Shown piece after piece: positions 1 through 8,746 of a stretch of DNA of 21,966 nucleotides (positions are counted from its first letter, which is position 1; every line of letters begins with the position of its first letter). The notes under the pieces are model-generated. The model worked only from the letters and a program-made list of their open reading frames with translations, ran no database searches and was not told the DNA's origin. The translations under genes and the position numbers were made by a program. The DNA lies in the NCBI GenBank assembly GCA_021295675.1, contig JAGWBY010000049.1, forward strand, positions 8,266 to 30,231, in the 5' to 3' direction. The DNA comes from Candidatus Latescibacterota bacterium. GTDB lineage: Bacteria > Latescibacterota > UBA2968 > UBA8231.

Positions 1-778
<778 letters not shown>

Positions 779-2515
779 ATGTTCCCCGCAGGCGCGGGGA
801 TGAACCGTGGATAGATACCGCTGATGGAGAACCCGAGAAATGTTCCCCGCAGGCGCGGGGATGAACCGAGGTATCTCTTTCTCCCAAAGGGGATAATAGC
901 ATGTTCCCCGCAGGCGCGGGGATGAACCGACATAGGCGTGAAAATCGGGAATGAGGGGTTAATGTTCCCCGCAGGCGCGGGGATGAACCGTTTTTCACGG
1001 ACGGCCTCCATGAGGGACACGAATGTTCCCCGCAGGCGCGGGGATGAACCGGTGCGGCTGGGAGACACTGAAGGGGCGCTTGAATGTTCCCCGCAGGCGC
1101 GGGGATGAACCGGATGTAGATTTTCGGCTGGGGCTGGTCGTCGCATGTTCCCCGCAGGCGCGGGGATGAACCGAAATAATGAAGAAAGATATAAAAAATA
1201 ATTTTATGTTCCCCGCAGGCGCGGGGATGAACCGGCGGCTACCGATTACGCGATTATCGAACCTAAATGTTCCCCGCAGGCGCGGGGATGAACCAGATGG
1301 GGATGGGCTGAGCGATGTCGAGCCAGAATGTTCCCCGCAGGCGCGGGGATGAACCGGCCATGCGGAATCCTCGACCTGATAGGTGTAGATGTTCCCCGCA
1401 GGCGCGGGGATGAACCGGGGTATTGCATGATCGTATACAACTCCCTCATATGTTCCCCGCAGGCGCGGGGATGAACCGTATTGCCAAATAGCTGAGAACG
1501 AGCAGCGCAAATGTTCCCCGCAGGCGCGGGGATGAACCGATATGGGACGACGCCTTGTCGATGTGGGATACATGTTCCCCGCAGGCGCGGGGATGAACCG
1601 TGCAAGCGTGGCGACTACGTCATTATACAGCAATGTTCCCCGCAGGCGCGGGGATGAACCGTTCGGCGTCAAGTGCGAACTCAACGTGGAGCCATGTTCC
1701 CCGCAGGCGCGGGGATGAACCGAGTCAATCCGCCCAACAAAAAGCGGCAGCGAAATGTTCCCCGCAGGCGCGGGGATGAACCGATGTGCTGGGCTTCCAG
1801 TATCGCTTGGTCCGTATGTTCCCCGCAGGCGCGGGGATGAACCGGCCGCCTCCGTCTGGATGCTCTTGCCAGTCCAATGTTCCCCGCAGGCGCGGGGATG
1901 AACCGGGGAGACCTACAACATGTCGCTGGAGATTGTAATGTTCCCCGCAGGCGCGGGGATGAACCGAATACGGGGTTTCCGTATCCGGGCGAGGCGATAT
2001 GTTCCCCGCAGGCGCGGGGATGAACCGTCGTGGCACAACCACAAAACGGATCTAGTACCATGTTCCCCGCAGGCGCGGGGATGAACCGTGTAGCCTCATC
2101 TCGGCCTTGGCGGCATTGTAATGTTCCCCGCAGGCGCGGGGATGAACCGCTCGCCCGGACGACCCTGTAATCCACGCGCGCATGTTCCCCGCAGGCGCGG
2201 GGATGAACCGTTGTACTAGAGTGGTACAGAATGTGCGAAACTATGTTCCCCGCAGGCGCGGGGATGAACCGGTTGTCGCGCATCCGTGCCCCCGTCTCGT
2301 TGGATGTTCCCCGCAGGCGCGGGGATGAACCGGAACACGCTGCGCTGATCCACCGGCATCGCGGATGTTCCCCGCAGGCGCGGGGATGAACCGGCTCGCA
2401 AATTAGCGCAGCGTGGCAAATGCAAATGTTCCCCGCAGGCGCGGGGATGAACCGGGGCAGTAGCAAGCACCTCCCAACTCTCCTACATGTTCCCCGCACA
2501 CACGAGGATGAGCCG
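779..2515 (+). CRISPR. Type I-E CRISPR array, 29 repeats and 28 spacers
   Basis: A 29-nt repeat recurs at an exact 61-nt period from 779 to 2487, so every spacer is 32 nt. The repeat opens with ATGTTCC, has a perfect 6-bp stem (CCCCGC with GCGGGG) around an AGGC loop, and closes with ATGAACCG, the type I-E layout cut by Cas6e. Repeats are identical except the ninth, whose last base is A (1295), and the terminal one. All 28 spacers differ, and none matches other sequence in the window by eye. Several read as open protein-like frames, as expected for phage or plasmid protospacers. The adjoining cas1 and cas2 are also of the I-E type. Confidence 0.99.
2487..2515 (+). repeat. Degenerate terminal CRISPR repeat
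   Basis: The last repeat keeps the first twelve bases (ATGTTCCCCGCA) but has substitutions in the loop, the 3' stem arm and the tail (CACACGAGGATGAGCCG). The stem can no longer form fully. Decay of the leader-distal repeat is usual and confirms that the array runs left to right. Confidence 0.9.
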
Positions 2516-2968
2516 GGTGGCAAAATCATTCTTTCGTTTGACAATTGATTTTCTCCGCATTTTATAACGGCTTGGTCGCAGTGTGGTCCGAGTTGTCGTG
2601 CCAAGCCGCAGCCATCCACAAAACGCTCGGCTTCCGGCAGGGCGATTTGGACTTTTGGCGCAAACTTTATTTTATTGCAACGTGCATCCCGTCGCTCAAC
2701 AAAGGCGAATGTCCTTAAAAAACAATGATTTGTTTATTTAAAAGTAAGCGCATATTACAAAGGCCCTGATTTCCGCGGGCGGCTTGGATACGCGCCTGTC
2801 CTAGGAAACGACGACCTGTCCCAAACCGATTCACCAATGTTTTGGGCGTGAGAGGCCAATGTTTGATCGGGTTTTGATTTTGGGCGCACTGCCGATGTCT
2901 CGAATGTTAAAGTCTCTTGTAAAAACAGTATCTTACGACTGATTCCCCCTTTCCCACGAGGAGATCCC
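2516..2968. other. Intergenic stretch without a supported gene
   Basis: These 453 nt separate the array from the oxidoreductase. A 59-codon open stretch at 2542-2718 (+) lacks a good start and ribosome site and resembles nothing I recognise. The part around 2715-2760 is AT-rich and holds a weak promoter-like pair, TTGTTT (2730-2735) and TATTAC (2753-2758), spaced 17 nt but 210 nt from the next start. I see no clear terminator hairpin, RNA gene or mobile element. Confidence 0.5.
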
Positions 2969-3941
2969 ATGATCCGCATAGCGCAGTACGGCACCAAGCA
3001 CGGCCACGCCGCTGGCAAACTCAAGGCAATGCTCGACAGCCCCGAGGTCGAAGTCGTCGGCCTGTACGAACCCGACGCCGAGCGCCGTCAGCAAGTCGCC
3101 GACGACGAACTCTATCGGCAGGTTCGCTTCTTGGACAGCGAAGAAGAACTGCTCGGCGATAGCTCTATCGTCGCCATCGCCTCCGAGGGCCGCAACGACG
3201 AGAGCTTGGACCAGACCGAGCGCATCGTTCAAGCTGGCAAGCACGTGTGGTACGACAAGCCGGCCGGAGACGATTGGGCGCAGTGGCAGCGAGTCGTCGC
3301 AGAGGCACGGGCCGCAGACCTGCAAGTGCAAATGGGCTTTATGCTGCGCTACCATCCCGGCTTCAGCCAGATCGCGGAGTGGGCGCGGTCGGGATTTTTG
3401 GGCAATGTCTATTCAGTGCGCGCCCACATGTCCACCAACATCACCGAGGCCGGGCGCAAAGTAATCGCCGCCGGGCACCACGGCGGCATCTTCTACCCAA
3501 GTGGTGTGGATTTTGGGGCGGCCGGAGAAAGTGACGACTTTTCTGCGCAATGACACCGGCGTCGTACCCGCGTTTCAGGACAACACGCTCGGCGTTTTTG
3601 AATACGAGCGGGCCATGGCTTGGGTCGATATTGCGGCTATGGAACCGCAGCCGATGGCGCGGCGCTTTGAGGTCTATGGCGAGCGCGGCAGCGCGATTCT
3701 GCTAGAGCCTTTTGAGCCGGGCCATATCATCCGGCTCTGTCTGACCGAGGCAGCCGACGGTTATACGCAAGGCGAGCAGATGGTGCCTTTTACGGGAATT
3801 TCGCGGCAGGGACTCTACGAACTCGAATTGGCGTCCCTCGTGCGAGTGCTCAAGGGCGAACACGGACCAGACCGCTCGCTCGACCACGAACTCCTCGTGC
3901 AGGAAACTTTACTGCGCGGGACCGGGCTTATCGCGGGCTGA
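2969..3941 (+). pseudogene. Gfo/Idh/MocA-family oxidoreductase, frameshifted
   Basis: This is an NAD(P)-dependent sugar or inositol dehydrogenase type of protein, with an N-terminal Rossmann domain and a C-terminal alpha/beta substrate domain. ATG 2969 follows a GAGGAGA ribosome site. The first part shows the Rossmann start (MIRIAQYGTKHGHAAGK), the conserved EKP-equivalent lysine in VWYDKPAG, and MGFMLRYHPG. After GGIFY (to 3496) the family sequence jumps to another frame at 3498 as QVVWILGRPEKVTTFLRND and continues to TGA 3939-3941. The usual D-L-x-x-H-x-x-D segment with the catalytic histidine is missing, so about 23-26 nt has been deleted. The total span is 973 nt, not a multiple of three. 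Without that histidine the product would be inactive even if the frame were restored. The 3' end overlaps the convergent hydrolase by 14 nt. Confidence 0.88.
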
Positions 3942-4923
3942 GCCATGCCTCGGCAAGCACGCGCTTGATCGGCGGGATTGCTAGCTGGAAGTTGCGGCCG
4001 ACCGGGCGCGGATGCGGAAACCACTTCCACAGCAAGGCACCAACCACGCGCGGTTCAGCGGCGATGGCGTCGAGCGCAGTGCGCATACAGACCACCTGGA
4101 CGGGAAGCGCGTCCTCGCCATCCACCGGATATGCCCACGGCGCAATCGGCGCTTGATGCGACTGGTTGTAGCCCAGCTCAGTGAAGAGGATGTTGCGGTT
4201 GTGTAGCTTGCCAAAGGCCCGCAGTTCCCTCATGCGCTCCGCCCAGCCAGCGCGGATATCCTCCTCGTCGTACTCGGGATCGTCAGTGAGGGGGAAATAA
4301 GCCTGAATGCCGATGACATCGAGCGCGTCCCAGAAGGGCACTTGGCGATAGTCAGTCCAATTGGCCGCGTACGTCAGCGGCGCATCAGTGCGCTGGCGCA
4401 CCTCGGCAATCAGCGCGCGCCATTCCTCCTCAAAGGTCAGCATGCGATCCAGTTCTGTGCCGACGACGAAGCCATCGGCCTCCCGGCAGACAGTGGCCAA
4501 CAGTGCGATCCACTCCCGATAGTCTCGCCAGAACCGCTGCCAATCCTCGGCGCGGTCAAAGGCGATTTCGCCCCGCCAAGAGAAGGGCGAGCGCCAATAG
4601 GCGATATGAGGCTTGATGTAGATGCGCAATCCCAAGCGGTGGGCCTCGCGGATAGGGCGGACGATATGGGCTGGCGGATCGTCTGGATCGATGTCCGACC
4701 ACCGGAGCGTGCCGTCGGCGCGGATGTTGGCGTAGGGGTGGATCGCCACCCAGTTGGCACCGACAGCGCGAATGTCCTCTAGCGTCGGCACGATGGCGTC
4801 ACTGCCCCAGTCGCGGCCAATGCCGTGCGTGGAGATCGTGATGCCGCGGACCTCAGTATCGTCGGCCAAGGTCGATCCGGCGAGAGCGAGGGTGAGAACG
4901 AGGGCGTTGATAGCGTTGGACAT
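3928..4923 (-). CDS. Secreted GH113-like glycoside hydrolase (mannanase-type TIM barrel)
   Basis: This 331-residue protein starts at ATG 4923, where a signal peptide begins (hydrophobic run ALVLTLALAG then A-x-A-like STLADD). A longer open frame reaching back to 5046 is rejected because it would hide the signal peptide and overlap the divergent sulfatase. The mature part is a TIM barrel resembling family GH113 beta-mannanases: NWVAIHPYAN, then KPHIAYWRSPFSW, then FVVGTELDRM with Glu157 as candidate acid/base, and NILFTELGYN with Glu249 as candidate nucleophile, followed by WAYPV. It probably cleaves beta-linked hexose polymers in the envelope or outside the cell. The substrate is inferred only from family resemblance. 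It is divergent from the sulfatase (48 nt between starts). Confidence 0.78.
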   Translation of the reverse strand: MSNAINALVLTLALAGSTLADDTEVRGITISTHGIGRDWGSDAIVPTLEDIRAVGANWVAIHPYANIRADGTLRWSDIDPDDPPAHIVRPIREAHRLGLRIYIKPHIAYWRSPFSWRGEIAFDRAEDWQRFWRDYREWIALLATVCREADGFVVGTELDRMLTFEEEWRALIAEVRQRTDAPLTYAANWTDYRQVPFWDALDVIGIQAYFPLTDDPEYDEEDIRAGWAERMRELRAFGKLHNRNILFTELGYNQSHQAPIAPWAYPVDGEDALPVQVVCMRTALDAIAAEPRVVGALLWKWFPHPRPVGRNFQLAIPPIKRVLAEAWLSPR

Positions 4924-4971
4924 ATAGGCTAAATATACGGAACCACGCCTAAACAGGATGGAGACCCAACC

Positions 4972-6357
4972 ATGCGTCCGAACATTCTCTGGATCTGCAC
5001 CGACCAGCAGCGCTACGATACGATCGGCGCGCTGGGCAACGAGCACATCCGCACGCCGAACATCGACCGCCTAGTCGGCGAAGGCACCGCATTCACCCAC
5101 GCCTTCTGCCAAAGCCCAATCTGCACCCCTAGCCGCGCCAGTTTCCTCACCGGCATGTATCCGAGCAGCGTCCACGGCTGCACCAACGGCAATGCCTACT
5201 GGTCCAGCGCAGCTCCCCTGGTCACCAAGCTGCTAACCGCCGCCGCCGCCTACGACTGCGGACTAGCCGGCAAGCTGCATCTAGCCGGCGCGCACGGCCG
5301 GATCGAGCCGCGCGGCGACGACGGCTATCGCGTCTTTCACTGGAGCCACGACTCGCGCGACCAGTGGCCCGAAGGCCACGCGTACGCCGATTGGGTCCGC
5401 ACCCAAGGCCACACCTTAGCCGACCTGCGCGAGGATCCAGCCCAGATGCCGCCCGCGCTACATCAGACCACTTGGTGTGCGGACAAGGCCATTGAGTTCA
5501 TGCACGAGGAGCGCACCACGCCTTGGCTAATGAGCGTCAACATGTTCGACCCACATTCACCCTTCGACCCGCCGCAAGAGTACTTGGACCGCTACGATCC
5601 AGCCGCCCTACCCGATCCGCTGTGGAGCGAAAAAGATCCCCAAGCCCATGCGCAACTCGGGCCGGTAGATGGAGCCGCGTCCATTGGCTTGGATCAGGCC
5701 AAGGAAGTCATGGCGGCGTATTACGCCATGATCGAATTGATCGACGACAATGTGGGACGCATGATCCAAGCCCTAGAAGAAAGCGACCAGCGCGATACTA
5801 CCCTAGTGATTTTCACTTCGGATCACGGTGAGCTGTTGGGCGATCACCAGCTCGTGGGCAAGGGATGCCGGTTCTACGAGTGCTTGGTGCGGGTGCCATT
5901 GATCTGCTCCTGGCCGGGTCGCGTACAGGAGGGCCGCGTCTGCGATGCGCTAATCGAGCTGATGGACATTGCTCCGACTTTGCTGGAACTAGCCGAAGTC
6001 CCCGTGCCCGCAAGAATGCAGGGACGCTCGCTGTGGCCTTTGCTAACCGGCCAAACCCAGACGCACCGCGCCTACGTCCGCAGCGAGTACTACCGCGCCC
6101 TAAATCCAGATGCACCGGGTCGGGAGCATCTCCAAGGCACCTACGGCACGATGATCCGCGACCAGCGCTACAAACTGGTCTGCTACCACGACCGCGCCCA
6201 AGGCGAGCTATTTGACCTAGAGGAAGACCCAAGTGAGTTCGACAACCGCTGGGACGACCCAGCCTACGCAGACGTGCGTTTCGCCCTGCTGAAACAAAAC
6301 TTCGACGCGCTGGCCCAAGCCGTGGATATTGGCCCCGTGCAGGTTACGCAGTTTTAG
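4972..6357 (+). CDS. Type I sulfatase (alkaline phosphatase superfamily)
   Basis: This 461-residue protein hydrolyses sulfate esters, probably on sugars. The N-terminus carries the metal-binding strand PNILWICTDQQ (Asp11, Gln12). Residues 51-55 are CTPSR, the C-x-P-S-R signature whose Cys51 must be oxidised to formylglycine by a maturation enzyme not present in the window. Later landmarks are TSDHGELLGDH with Asp284 and His285 as metal ligands, and Lys297 in VGKGC. The C-terminal part DQRYKLVCY and LFDLEEDPSEFDN is typical of the family, and the length is normal. No signal peptide is evident, so it may act in the cytoplasm. ATG 4972 follows a GGATGGAGA site. EamA begins 11 nt after its stop, suggesting one operon. 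Confidence 0.93.
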   Translation: MRPNILWICTDQQRYDTIGALGNEHIRTPNIDRLVGEGTAFTHAFCQSPICTPSRASFLTGMYPSSVHGCTNGNAYWSSAAPLVTKLLTAAAAYDCGLAGKLHLAGAHGRIEPRGDDGYRVFHWSHDSRDQWPEGHAYADWVRTQGHTLADLREDPAQMPPALHQTTWCADKAIEFMHEERTTPWLMSVNMFDPHSPFDPPQEYLDRYDPAALPDPLWSEKDPQAHAQLGPVDGAASIGLDQAKEVMAAYYAMIELIDDNVGRMIQALEESDQRDTTLVIFTSDHGELLGDHQLVGKGCRFYECLVRVPLICSWPGRVQEGRVCDALIELMDIAPTLLELAEVPVPARMQGRSLWPLLTGQTQTHRAYVRSEYYRALNPDAPGREHLQGTYGTMIRDQRYKLVCYHDRAQGELFDLEEDPSEFDNRWDDPAYADVRFALLKQNFDALAQAVDIGPVQVTQF

Positions 6358-6368
6358 CGGGGTGTGCA

Positions 6369-7271
6369 GTGGTGGTTGCCGACCAGAAAAGGGCCTATCT
6401 CTGCGGATTGGCCTCGGTGCTGCTGTGGTCAACCGTGGCGTCGGCCTTCAAAATTACCCTGCGCTATATGGACTACGCCGAGTTGCTGTTTTGGGCTAGC
6501 GGCACTTCGACATTGGCCTTGGGGGTGCTACTCGTCGCGCAGGGGAAAGTGGGACAGGTGCTCAGGAGCCGACCAACTGACTACGCCCGCTCGCTGACGC
6601 TAGGGGCGTTAAATCCCCTGCTCTACTATCTGATCCTCTTCAAAGCCTACCAACTGCTGCCCGCCCAAGAGGCGCAGGCACTCAATTATACTTGGGCGCT
6701 CACCCTGACTTGGCTCTCCATCCCACTCTTGGGACAGCGAATCGGTCGGCGCGATCTGGCCGCGGGCTTGGTCTGCTATGCAGGCGTGCTAGTCATCTCC
6801 ACGCGCGGCGAAATCTGGACCTTGCGCTTTTCCGATCCGCTCGGGGTCGCCTTGGCGCTAGGCAGCACCGTGGTATGGGCCTTCTATTGGATCTACAACA
6901 CCCGCGACAAGCGCGACCCCGTAGTGCGGCTCTTTCTCAATTTCGCTCTGTCGCTGCCGCTAACACTCGGCTGTGTTCTACTGATGGGACAGTGGCGGGC
7001 ACCTGCTTGGCCGGGTTTGTTGGGGGCGGCTTACATCGGCCTCTTCGAAATGGGGATCACGTATGTCTTGTGGCAGTGGGCGCTGCGCTACGCGGAAAAT
7101 ACCGCCAAAGTCGGCAACCTAATCTTCATTTCCCCGTTCTGCTCCTTGGTGCTGATTCACTTCGTGTTGGGAGAGTCGATTCGCGTGGCGACCCTAGCAG
7201 GACTTGTGCTCATCGTCGCCGGCCTGCTCTACCAGCAAAGGGGGCGCAAAGGAGCACGCCGTCGGCGCTAG
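6369..7271 (+). CDS. EamA/DMT-family transporter
   Basis: This 300-residue integral membrane protein has about ten hydrophobic segments arranged as two EamA repeats, the drug/metabolite transporter fold. Examples are YLCGLASVLLWSTVASAFK at the N-terminus and LAGLVLIVAGLLY near the C-terminus. It ends in a basic tail, consistent with a cytoplasmic C-terminus. The conserved first-helix tryptophan (VLLWST) is present, as is the second-repeat equivalent ALGSTVVWAFYW. The start is GTG at 6369, 11 nt after the sulfatase stop, so it is probably co-transcribed and may export or import a sulfatase-linked metabolite. The substrate cannot be read from sequence. Confidence 0.88.
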   Translation: MVVADQKRAYLCGLASVLLWSTVASAFKITLRYMDYAELLFWASGTSTLALGVLLVAQGKVGQVLRSRPTDYARSLTLGALNPLLYYLILFKAYQLLPAQEAQALNYTWALTLTWLSIPLLGQRIGRRDLAAGLVCYAGVLVISTRGEIWTLRFSDPLGVALALGSTVVWAFYWIYNTRDKRDPVVRLFLNFALSLPLTLGCVLLMGQWRAPAWPGLLGAAYIGLFEMGITYVLWQWALRYAENTAKVGNLIFISPFCSLVLIHFVLGESIRVATLAGLVLIVAGLLYQQRGRKGARRRR

Positions 7272-7363
7272 AGCAGCTAAGGATTGGGTAGTGGGCAAAC
7301 GCGCTCATAAGCAGTATTATATCTCCATGGACGACTACCTCTGAGAAGAGACTTGAAATGGTG

Positions 7364-7393
7364 TTGACTCCAACAGTATATCTCGGCCTAGAT
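7364..7393 (+). promoter_or_regulatory. Weak promoter candidate before the small-protein/protease pair
   Basis: TTGACT at 7364-7369 closely matches a -35 box, with CTAGAT at 7388-7393 after 18 nt as a poor -10 box. It lies 60 nt upstream of the ATG at 7453 in a gap of about 180 nt between genes. The -10 match is weak, so this is only suggestive. Confidence 0.3.
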
Positions 7394-7452
7394 TGCCGCC
7401 TATTTTATGCGCTCAAAATGGCCAAAGTTCAGCTAAGAAGAAGGAGGCCCTT

Positions 7453-7710
7453 ATGTCCAGAATATCTAACCAGCAATCCGAGGTGAATCGCAACTACGAA
7501 GCCTTTATGAAGCAACTGCCCGAGTTGATGCCGACGCACGGAGGCAAATTCGCCCTGATGCGCGATGGCGAAATTGTCGAGTTCTTCGACACAGCCCGAG
7601 ATGCCTTTGTGGCTGGGCAGGCCCTGTTTAAGCCGGATCATTGCTTTTCCATCCAAGAAGTGATACAAGGGCCAATTGATTTAGGCTTTTACTCTCATGC
7701 CGTGCTTTAG
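7453..7710 (+). CDS. Small conserved protein of unknown function (DUF5678-like)
   Basis: This 85-residue soluble protein has the core YEAFMKQLPELMPTHGGKFA, then LMRDGEIVEFFDTARDAFVAG and IDLGFYSHAV. The pattern (a helix, then a beta pair with a G-E-I turn, then a helix) resembles small DUF5678-like proteins, but I do not know a function. The start is ATG 7453 because a strong AAGGAGG ribosome site lies just upstream; an earlier in-frame start at 7393 lacks one. Its last 14 nt overlap the start of the retropepsin-like gene in another frame, implying translational coupling. I recall this pair as a recurring neighbourhood in bacteria, so the two probably work together, but that is inference. Confidence 0.75.
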   Translation: MSRISNQQSEVNRNYEAFMKQLPELMPTHGGKFALMRDGEIVEFFDTARDAFVAGQALFKPDHCFSIQEVIQGPIDLGFYSHAVL

Positions 7711-8098
7711 TGGTGAGTACAAGCCCGCTTGGGGGCCGGTGGTAAATTTGGGGATAGCCGCTCCCGGCACGGCAGCACAAGGACAGAGTCGGCCGTTTCC
7801 AGCCCTGATTGATACCGGGGCGAGTAGTACGTGCATCGCCGCTTCGGTGGCTGATGCTATAGACGTACAGCCCATCGGTAAGCAGCCTATGGTGTCGGCT
7901 ACTGGGGCCGAACCTGTCAATCAGTATATCGTGGATTTGGTGCTGCCGTTTAGTCCACCCATTGTGCTGCCCAGTCTGCAAGTGCTGGAGTTTGTTCAGG
8001 CTATGCCGACTGCCTTCCAAATATTGCTGGGACGCGATGTGCTATGTCAGGGCGTCTTTACGCTGAACTTCGACGGGACCTACGTGTTCTGTTTGTAA
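7697..8098 (+). CDS. Retropepsin-like aspartic protease domain protein
   Basis: This 133-residue single-domain protein has the clan AA signature ALIDTGASST, with Asp39 as the catalytic aspartate, preceded by a hydrophobic beta strand. The second conserved motif is ILLGRDVL near residue 116, the Leu-Gly-Arg-Asp pattern seen in bacterial retropepsin-like proteins after the flap. As one domain it would have to form a homodimer to make a full active site, as retroviral proteases do. No signal peptide or membrane segment is visible, so it should be cytoplasmic. The ATG at 7697 lies inside the end of the upstream small gene (14-nt overlap). The substrate is unknown; the upstream partner is one possibility. 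Confidence 0.82.
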   Translation: MPCFSGEYKPAWGPVVNLGIAAPGTAAQGQSRPFPALIDTGASSTCIAASVADAIDVQPIGKQPMVSATGAEPVNQYIVDLVLPFSPPIVLPSLQVLEFVQAMPTAFQILLGRDVLCQGVFTLNFDGTYVFCL

Positions 8099-8111
8099 CT
8101 AACGTTATTTT

Positions 8112-8330
8112 ATGAGATATAGACGCATTACAGTAAATCCAGCCCAAATGGGAGGCACTCCCTGCATTCGGGGGATGCGTATCCCGGTGGCGACCATTGT
8201 GGGGATGGTCGCCGAAGACATGAGCCAGCAGGAAATCCTCCAAGCCTATCCCGACCTCGAACCGGAAGATATCCGCGAAGGGCTGCACTATGCGGCGGAA
8301 GCGCTACGCGAGCAGGTAAGGAACTTTTGA
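8112..8330 (+). CDS. DUF433 protein (VapB45-like antitoxin type)
   Basis: This 72-residue protein has the DUF433 layout: an N-terminal RITVNPAQMGGTPCIRGMRIPVATIV, then a helix-turn-helix-like section with EILQAYPDLEPEDIREGLHYAA. Family members are commonly antitoxins placed directly before a PIN-like DUF5615 toxin. Here no such toxin follows. Instead the TGA stop overlaps the TTG start of a HigA-type gene (TTGA at 8327-8330). It starts 13 nt after the protease stop, so all four small genes may be one transcript. The family call is firm; an antitoxin role in this setting is uncertain. Confidence 0.85.
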   Translation: MRYRRITVNPAQMGGTPCIRGMRIPVATIVGMVAEDMSQQEILQAYPDLEPEDIREGLHYAAEALREQVRNF

Positions 8331-8635
8331 AACATACGGTCAGCTATGACGAAGGGCTGCTAAAGGCACTCAAAGACCCCGAAGAAGCTCGGGCTTATTT
8401 GGAAGTCGCCCTGGATGAGTGTGAAGCAAGCGGCGAGATCGATGGACTTCTATTAGCCCTACGCGATGTCGCCCAAGCACAAGGAGGCGTTGGTGCATTG
8501 GCAGAGCGCTCTGGCCTCAACCGCGAACATCTCTACCGCGTGCTTTCAAGTCGCAGTAAGCCGAAGATAGACAATCTGATGGCCATTGTATCGGCCTTGG
8601 GATTTCGGCTCAGATTGGATTTCGCCGAGCTATAG
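8327..8635 (+). CDS. HigA-type addiction module antidote protein (Xre HTH)
   Basis: This 102-residue protein matches the COG3636/TIGR02684 antidote family: the N-terminal DEGLLKALKDPEEARAYLEVAL, then a lambda-repressor-like helix-turn-helix in which GVGALAERSGLNREHLYRVL and the wing residues LSSRSKPKIDNL are visible, then ALGFRLRL. Such proteins repress their own operon and neutralise a Gp49/HigB-like RelE-fold toxin normally encoded just upstream. That slot is occupied here by the DUF433 gene. The start is TTG 8327, overlapping the previous stop. No toxin of either family is seen nearby. The family call is firm; the partner is missing. Confidence 0.88.
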   Translation: MKHTVSYDEGLLKALKDPEEARAYLEVALDECEASGEIDGLLLALRDVAQAQGGVGALAERSGLNREHLYRVLSSRSKPKIDNLMAIVSALGFRLRLDFAEL

Positions 8636-8664
8636 AGCTTTAACAGGTTGGACAAGGACAAGGG

Positions 8665-8706
8665 TAATACAGCCCCATTGACGAGTGAGTCCCTCCCCTG
8701 CGCTAG
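8665..8706 (-). repeat. Decayed copy of an aldo/keto reductase 3' end
   Basis: This stretch resembles 10275-10320, the end of the aldo/keto reductase gene. Blocks of 11 nt (CCCATTGACG with its flanking C) and 12 nt (CCCCTGCGCTAG) are identical in the same order with almost the same spacing (one base different). The region between is weakly similar, and GTAAT precedes both. It joins directly to the HEPN stub, and its parent protein ends ARQWGPHYGSVE. Confidence 0.6.
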
Positions 8707-8746
8707 AGTCTACCATATCGGCAAGATATAGTTCTTCACGACGCAT
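8704..8746 (-). pseudogene. HEPN toxin remnant (first 14 codons)
   Basis: An ATG at 8746 overlaps the end of the MNT nucleotidyltransferase gene and opens with MRREELYLADMVDS, the usual start of HEPN (HepT-like) toxins, which pair with MNT antitoxins in just this overlapping arrangement. After about 14 codons the similarity stops, and the sequence becomes that of a decayed aldo/keto reductase tail. The RNase motif R-x4-6-H of HEPN toxins is therefore gone. The call depends on a short recognised N-terminus plus context. Confidence 0.6.

Noticed and set aside
2542..2718. 59-codon open stretch after the array
   Set aside because: It has no ATG, no ribosome site and no similarity I recognise, and could occur by chance.
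4924..5046. Upstream extension of the GH113-like frame
   Set aside because: It would bury the signal peptide and overlap the start of the divergent sulfatase.
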